A stretch of 64,000 nucleotides of DNA. It comes from Styela clava. Lineage: Eukaryota > Chordata > Ascidiacea > Stolidobranchia > Styelidae. The notes under the pieces are model-generated. The model worked only from the letters and a program-made list of their open reading frames with translations. It had not been told where the DNA came from and did not search any database. Where the stretch lies: assembly GCF_964204865.1 (NCBI RefSeq), contig NC_135255.1, forward strand, positions 3,224,001-3,288,000. Reading direction: 5' to 3'. Below are positions 59,647 through 64,000 of this stretch, one piece after another (position 1 is the first letter of the stretch; every line of letters starts with the position of its first letter). The position numbers were made by a program, and so were the translations under genes.

Positions 59647-62600
59647 ATGGGTTCCAAAGTTTCGTTGGATCTTCAAGATGAAGAGATAGAGAGTATCCAA
59701 AAAGAGACCGGATGTGAGTAATTGTATCATCAGAACTAGTGTTGATTGCTTATTTTTGAAAAACAACACTCTACCCTGGATTGTACTCAAAACTTTTACC
59801 CACTACTGCACTATGCCTAAAAGAATGCAAAATTTGAAAACAGCTTATTGTGAGGGTATAATATAGCTGAATACAACACCCTCGACTCAAATGTCATACT
59901 GATGTGTCAGCTTCCACTAATTTGAATCAGACCTGATGAAATGGCCCTGTTTCGAGTACTTCTTTCACAGTAGTATCAACAGTCCTATTTTTATGCATAA
60001 TACGGCGGTATTATTTTGACACAGTCTGTAAACTACACAGTCTGGTTTTTGAGTAATTTGCGTTAGTTTTCATAGTTCACGGAAACTTAAATGAAGAAAT
60101 ATGGAGTAAAATGCCACGTGCTTAATGTGTGCGGATTCAAATCTTGAGTGGGGGAGCATTGCTGAGACACCCGTTGTTGTGGAGTGTTTCATGTGGCCCA
60201 TGTTTGGGACGTCAGTTACGGATTGCCTACTACCGCAATGGTCCTCAAACTTCAGTTTTCTAAATTTTAACAGGCCGTTTTATGCCCTTAATAATTGGCC
60301 ATGTCGTGAGTCTTGTGACAAAAAAAAAAAAAAAAACAGTCCTATTTTTATGCATAATACCTAATTGCAGTACATTAAGATTACTTATCGGTATGTAATA
60401 TCTAGACATGCTTTCCCAAAATTATGTAGCTTATGATTAGCAATGGTCAATAGTGGTGATGGGCAATGTAGAATAAAATTTATTATTCTAGAATACTCAA
60501 ACCAAATCCAGACTAGGAATTCTATTCTATTTTCATAGTTATATAAATAGAGGGAATTCTACCGCCACATTGCTGGATGAAAATATTAAAAAGGCAAAAT
60601 TGTAAATGTATTACTGGCTTTGTATTAGGATAATTGAAAATGTCCCCAGAATTGAAGCTTATTTGATACCAAACAGGCATTCTCAGGACAATGAAATATG
60701 GGGAATTTTCACAATTGCCTTGAATTATTCGAAATATACATAATTCCTAAATACTGATATTCTGAATTAAGATTCCCCTTACGGATTCTTTGCAAGCAAA
60801 TACAAGCATAATTAAACAAGAGAGATTTTGATGAAAGCTGAATAAAATAAAAACCCAAAATAGAAAAATTGACAAGTGGCAACGAAGAGGCAGAAACCGA
60901 ATCCTGTTATTGTATTCTCTTAGATTGAAATCTTTTGTGTTCGATATTCTGCATTGTCCATCCCTAGCCATTAGAGCCAAGAGCATATGCAGTAAGGTAG
61001 TACTGGCTACAATACTAATAAATACTTTATATGTGTTTTCAGTTTCCCCAAATCAAATTATTCGTCTCTTTACAAGATTCACAAGTTTGGATAAAGAAGA
61101 AAATGGATTTTTATCGTAACTACATTTTTATAGATATAAAAGCCCATATTGTATTGTATAAATCTATATTGTATTTAGACCAGGGTTTCTCATACTGGGG
61201 TCCGTGACGACTATACAGGCGGTCCGCAACGTTATTAAGAGTCTGATTTTAACGTATGTTCGCTGTTACCATAGGCATTCGTAAACGAGTTGAGAGACTT
61301 TTGCGACTTTGCCAAAGTCATTTGAGCCCTGTTGCTGCAAGAAAGCTGCATGAAACCCAGTTTTTTGTGTGAGACTATCAAAGTATACACAATCAAATTA
61401 GTTAGTGTCGCTGCTTGATAACCAGTCTTGGTGTCTAGCGCCTGCCTTCACCCTGGCCTGAAGTACCATTTTACTTAATTTTTTTGTATTGTTTATTCAC
61501 AATGTGTATGATGGAAAATATAAATTACTGATTAAATTAGTTCCACATGTTCACTTAGTACAGACAGTAGAGTGGGGCCTACGAGTTTTCTTGTCACAAA
61601 CTGATTCGTCACATTAATAACGTTTTTGTTGTTGTGTTCTAAATCCAGATGAAACATTATCCTTCCTCGTTGGTTAGACGCATGAATTGATACGGCCTCA
61701 AGGATATAGCTAGTCATTATATCTTATATGATATCGTTAAAATTTGTTACTTTAGTTTCCTTTGTCGATTAAGTTTCAATTTAAAAGTTTTTTATTTGTT
61801 TACACTTTTTTCTGATTTATATATTTATTCAGGAGAGATTCATTCTTGAGGATTCCAGAACTTGCAATAAATCCTCTTGCAGACAGAATTGTGGAATCAT
61901 TTTTTGAAAAAGGGTAAAATCTTTTTAAACTGAATAGAAAAAATATTTAATGTATTTAGTACACACACTTCTGGAGCGCCAAATCTTTACATATGTAAAC
62001 AACTTGTTATGTCAACAACACTGATATTGCTAGGATTCCAGACCGTGTTTTACTAAGCACATTTCCATTGGTTTTCACAGTTTAATCTAGTTTGTGTGGT
62101 GTGGTGTATTTAATACCACCTTAAATACCAAGTTAAATGATCTTGCTTGTTCTGTGGTTCTCGTTTTCACTCATTAATTTATTGCAAAATCCTGCTCTTA
62201 ACAAGGTAATAAAATACTAATATGCCCTACTAATGTTTTTGAAGATTTATTTACATCAAGGATGAGGGGCATAAGTTCGAATCTCAAGTCGTTAACCTGC
62301 ATCCAACATTCTAACCATTAAGTCATTGTATAAATAATAAGTTTTCTTTTTTTTCAGTCATGATCATGTCAACTTCAGGCAGTTCATGAGGACATTGGCT
62401 GTGTTTCGTCCTTTAACTAATAAAACACTCGAAACAGCAGTTAATAGCCGAAATAAGAAGCTAGAATGTAAGGAAAATTCTGATTGTATTTTGTCTTTAT
62501 TTCTATTTAAATCAATTCTTGTACTATTTTACTTCTAACTGCTTATTGTCTAGTAAAGATATATCACAATTAATTATAACAAGTCACATAAATGAGAATA

Positions 62601-62869
62601 TATTATGATGAGCAATCTCAATCAAATGAAGGAGTAGGCCTGTTACAATGAAATTCTTTATTAAACTAATTTAGTCTGGCCCATTTGCTGATTTATGTAG
62701 AGTAATTGAATTTTATAGATCTTACTTTGTTGTCACTTTTTCACACTCCTGCCTACATGTATAGTGTGGATTACAGACGAATTGATAAGTTTATTTTATT
62801 TTTTCAGTTGTTTTTTCATTGTATGATTCTGACAATGATGGAAAGATTTCTAAGAAAGATTTATTGGAT
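59647..62869 (+). CDS. Calcineurin B homologous protein (CHP1-like), 5' part
   Basis: EF-hand protein; relatives bind Na+/H+ exchangers and act in membrane trafficking. Exons: 59647-59713, 61043-61115, 61833-61913, 62358-62467, 62808-62869, 131 codons in phase; the remaining ~60 residues lie beyond the window. The start MGSKVS is an N-myristoylation signal, as in CHP1. Family stretches: EIESIQKETGFSPNQI, RFTSLDKEENGFLSRDSF, RIPELAINPLADRI and VNFRQFMRTLAVFRP. The third EF hand is canonical (DSDNDGKISKKD). The first two EF hands look degenerate, as in CHP proteins. Calcineurin B itself fits less well. Confidence 0.93.
60451..60966. mobile_element. hAT-like element in CHP1-like intron 1
   Basis: The left end GTGATGGGCAATGTAGAATA and the right end (reverse complement GGGATGGACAATGCAGAATA) are inverted repeats about 516 bp apart. 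No clean 8-bp duplication was found. Non-coding. Confidence 0.6.
61181..61240 (+). mobile_element. hAT-like end fragment (CAGGGTTTCTCATACTGGGG)
   Basis: In CHP1-like intron 2. The sequence resembles common animal hAT ends, followed by GGTCCGTGACG and GGTCCGCAACG strings. The partner end was not found. Confidence 0.4.
61958..61981 (-). mobile_element. Terminal remnant of the GTGTGTACC family (copy F)
   Basis: GTACACACACTTCTGGAGCG matches the outer end of copies A, C and E in reverse. The rest of the element is absent. Confidence 0.5.
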
Positions 62870-62920
62870 GTGAGTTATGGAGTTGATTTTTTGTGCTTGT
62901 CATATACTTATTGTCCAACA

Positions 62921-63229
62921 CAGTGGTTCCCAATCTTTTATAGCTCGTGGCCGTCTTTCGGAGGCTTTTAGCGCTCATGCCCTCCCTGTTCATCATTCCA
63001 GTGGTATTTATAGTGTTATTTTGAATGGTAGATTTCAAATCCCATTATGTGCAAACAATTCATGCTCAACAAAGTGAAAACACCTTGACTGGGAATTCCG
63101 TGACTGGGAATAATGGGGATTTTTATTGTATGAGAAAATGTAAAATCAGTTTTTATGCTGGCATGTGGCCCCTTCCAACTGCTTTGAGGTCCCCTTGGTG
63201 GGCTACAGGCCCACTGTTGAAAACCCCTG
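62921..63229. mobile_element. hAT-like relic with CAGTGGTTCCCAA end
   Basis: Starts CAGTGGTTCCCAATC and ends TTGAAAACCCCTG, an imperfect inverted repeat, in the last visible CHP1-like intron. The GTGG-rich sequence inside both ends is typical of this hAT type. No target duplication, so probably old. Confidence 0.5.
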
Positions 63230-64000
63230 AAACGTATGTTTGGTATTCTACTGTTGTTACATTTCTCCATCAAATATGGCTAGTTTTCAATGTTGTCTTG
63301 GATCGTGAGGTTTAAATAAAGATTATTTGCTAGCAATTTGAAAGCATAAGATTGGAATTACTTTCCTATTACAACAAAATGCCAGACTAAAAACTTTCAT
63401 TTTATTCGTTGCCTAACAATACCAATGAGTGATTTTTCTTTAATTTGAGATTATATTTTTATTGAAATATTGCATAAATCATTCAACTGTCATAGCTTCC
63501 CTACATCGCCACTTCAAAAGTTGAATTTAAAAAACGGCAATGCAAAGAAAATTAATATGATCGTATATTGATATATAGTTTGATCATACTCGTAAATGAA
63601 TAAATCTTTTTGACACCTTGAACTAAACTGAACTTCATATATGATTTGATTGCTGTGTTATCAATCTTACATGAAGGGTATTTATTGATCAGTTTTACTG
63701 GGGAACATAATCAATAATTTTCCCTGTGATATTCTTTCTATGATATACTCTTCATTAATTTTGATGAGTCACCATTATTTTGCTAATAGTCAGAATTGTG
63801 TTTTTATCATATGATGTTCTAATAATAAATGAACAATACTCATAAAGGGAAATTGCATAGTATAAAGCCATAATAGTCACTGCGACAACTTTATTTCATT
63901 TATGTCAGTTCCTAAATATGGCTTTTGAATTTGCAGTGACATTTATCATGAGTTATGTCAGCATCACATCTTCGCTTTGAACAAACTTGAAATTCAATCC
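63230..64000 (+). other. CHP1-like intron 5, continues past the window
   Basis: No sequence matching the fourth EF hand or the C-terminus of CHP1 was found, so the next exon lies to the right of the window. Confidence 0.6.

Noticed and set aside
59647..62869. Calcineurin B regulatory subunit
   Set aside because: The RIPELAINPLADRI stretch, the degenerate first EF hands and the N-terminus fit CHP proteins better than calcineurin B.
62877..63315. Open frames of 66-96 codons on both strands after the CHP1-like exon 5
   Set aside because: They overlap a hAT-like relic and match no part of the CHP1 C-terminus.

Overview
The window is nuclear DNA of an animal, most likely an invertebrate. It is AT-rich and intron-rich, uses the standard code, has GT-AG introns with pyrimidine-rich acceptors, and carries many small DNA transposons and a tRNA-derived SINE. 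A tunicate or another invertebrate deuterostome would fit, but the sequence alone does not fix the species. I rebuilt exons by hand from reading frame, splice sites and remembered family similarity; every junction kept its phase.

All four recognised genes lie on the + strand. (1) PIGQ, 380-3536, five exons, 600 aa: a membrane subunit of the enzyme for the first step of GPI-anchor synthesis. (2) A retinol dehydrogenase-like short-chain dehydrogenase, 12701-14690, five exons, 322 aa. (3) A very large Domino/SRCAP/EP400-family chromatin remodeller, 19802-56532, 62 exons. (4) The 5' two-thirds of a calcineurin B homologous protein (CHP1-like), from 59647 past the right edge.

The remodeller is the main result. 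Its ATPase reads as SRCAP, but the 3' half encodes the EP400-type SANT domain and glutamine-rich tail. Exon 42 has two readings. If the donor at 42080/42081 is spliced, the message runs into the SANT and Q-rich exons (about 3427 aa, p400/Domino-A-like). If it is not spliced, the frame stays open for 658 more codons and stops at 44057 (about 3018 aa, SRCAP/Domino-B-like). One locus therefore appears to make both proteins that vertebrates make from two genes.

The gene-poor stretches (3.7-12.7 kb, 14.7-19.7 kb, 56.9-59.6 kb) are mostly transposon-derived. They hold hAT-type elements with 8-bp target duplications, an element with perfect 14-bp ACCGTATTTCCCGG ends, a small GTGTGTACC-ended family of at least five copies (two flank PIGQ exon 4 in opposite orientation), a tRNA-derived SINE in two clear copies, a satellite-like array with higher-order structure, and a recurring ~400-bp module found inside unlike element ends. 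Remodeller introns hold a complete 1877-bp hAT element, four tandem copies of a ~343-bp unit, and a nearly perfect 75-nt hairpin that fills almost half of a 169-bp intron. No CRISPR, rRNA or functional tRNA gene was seen.
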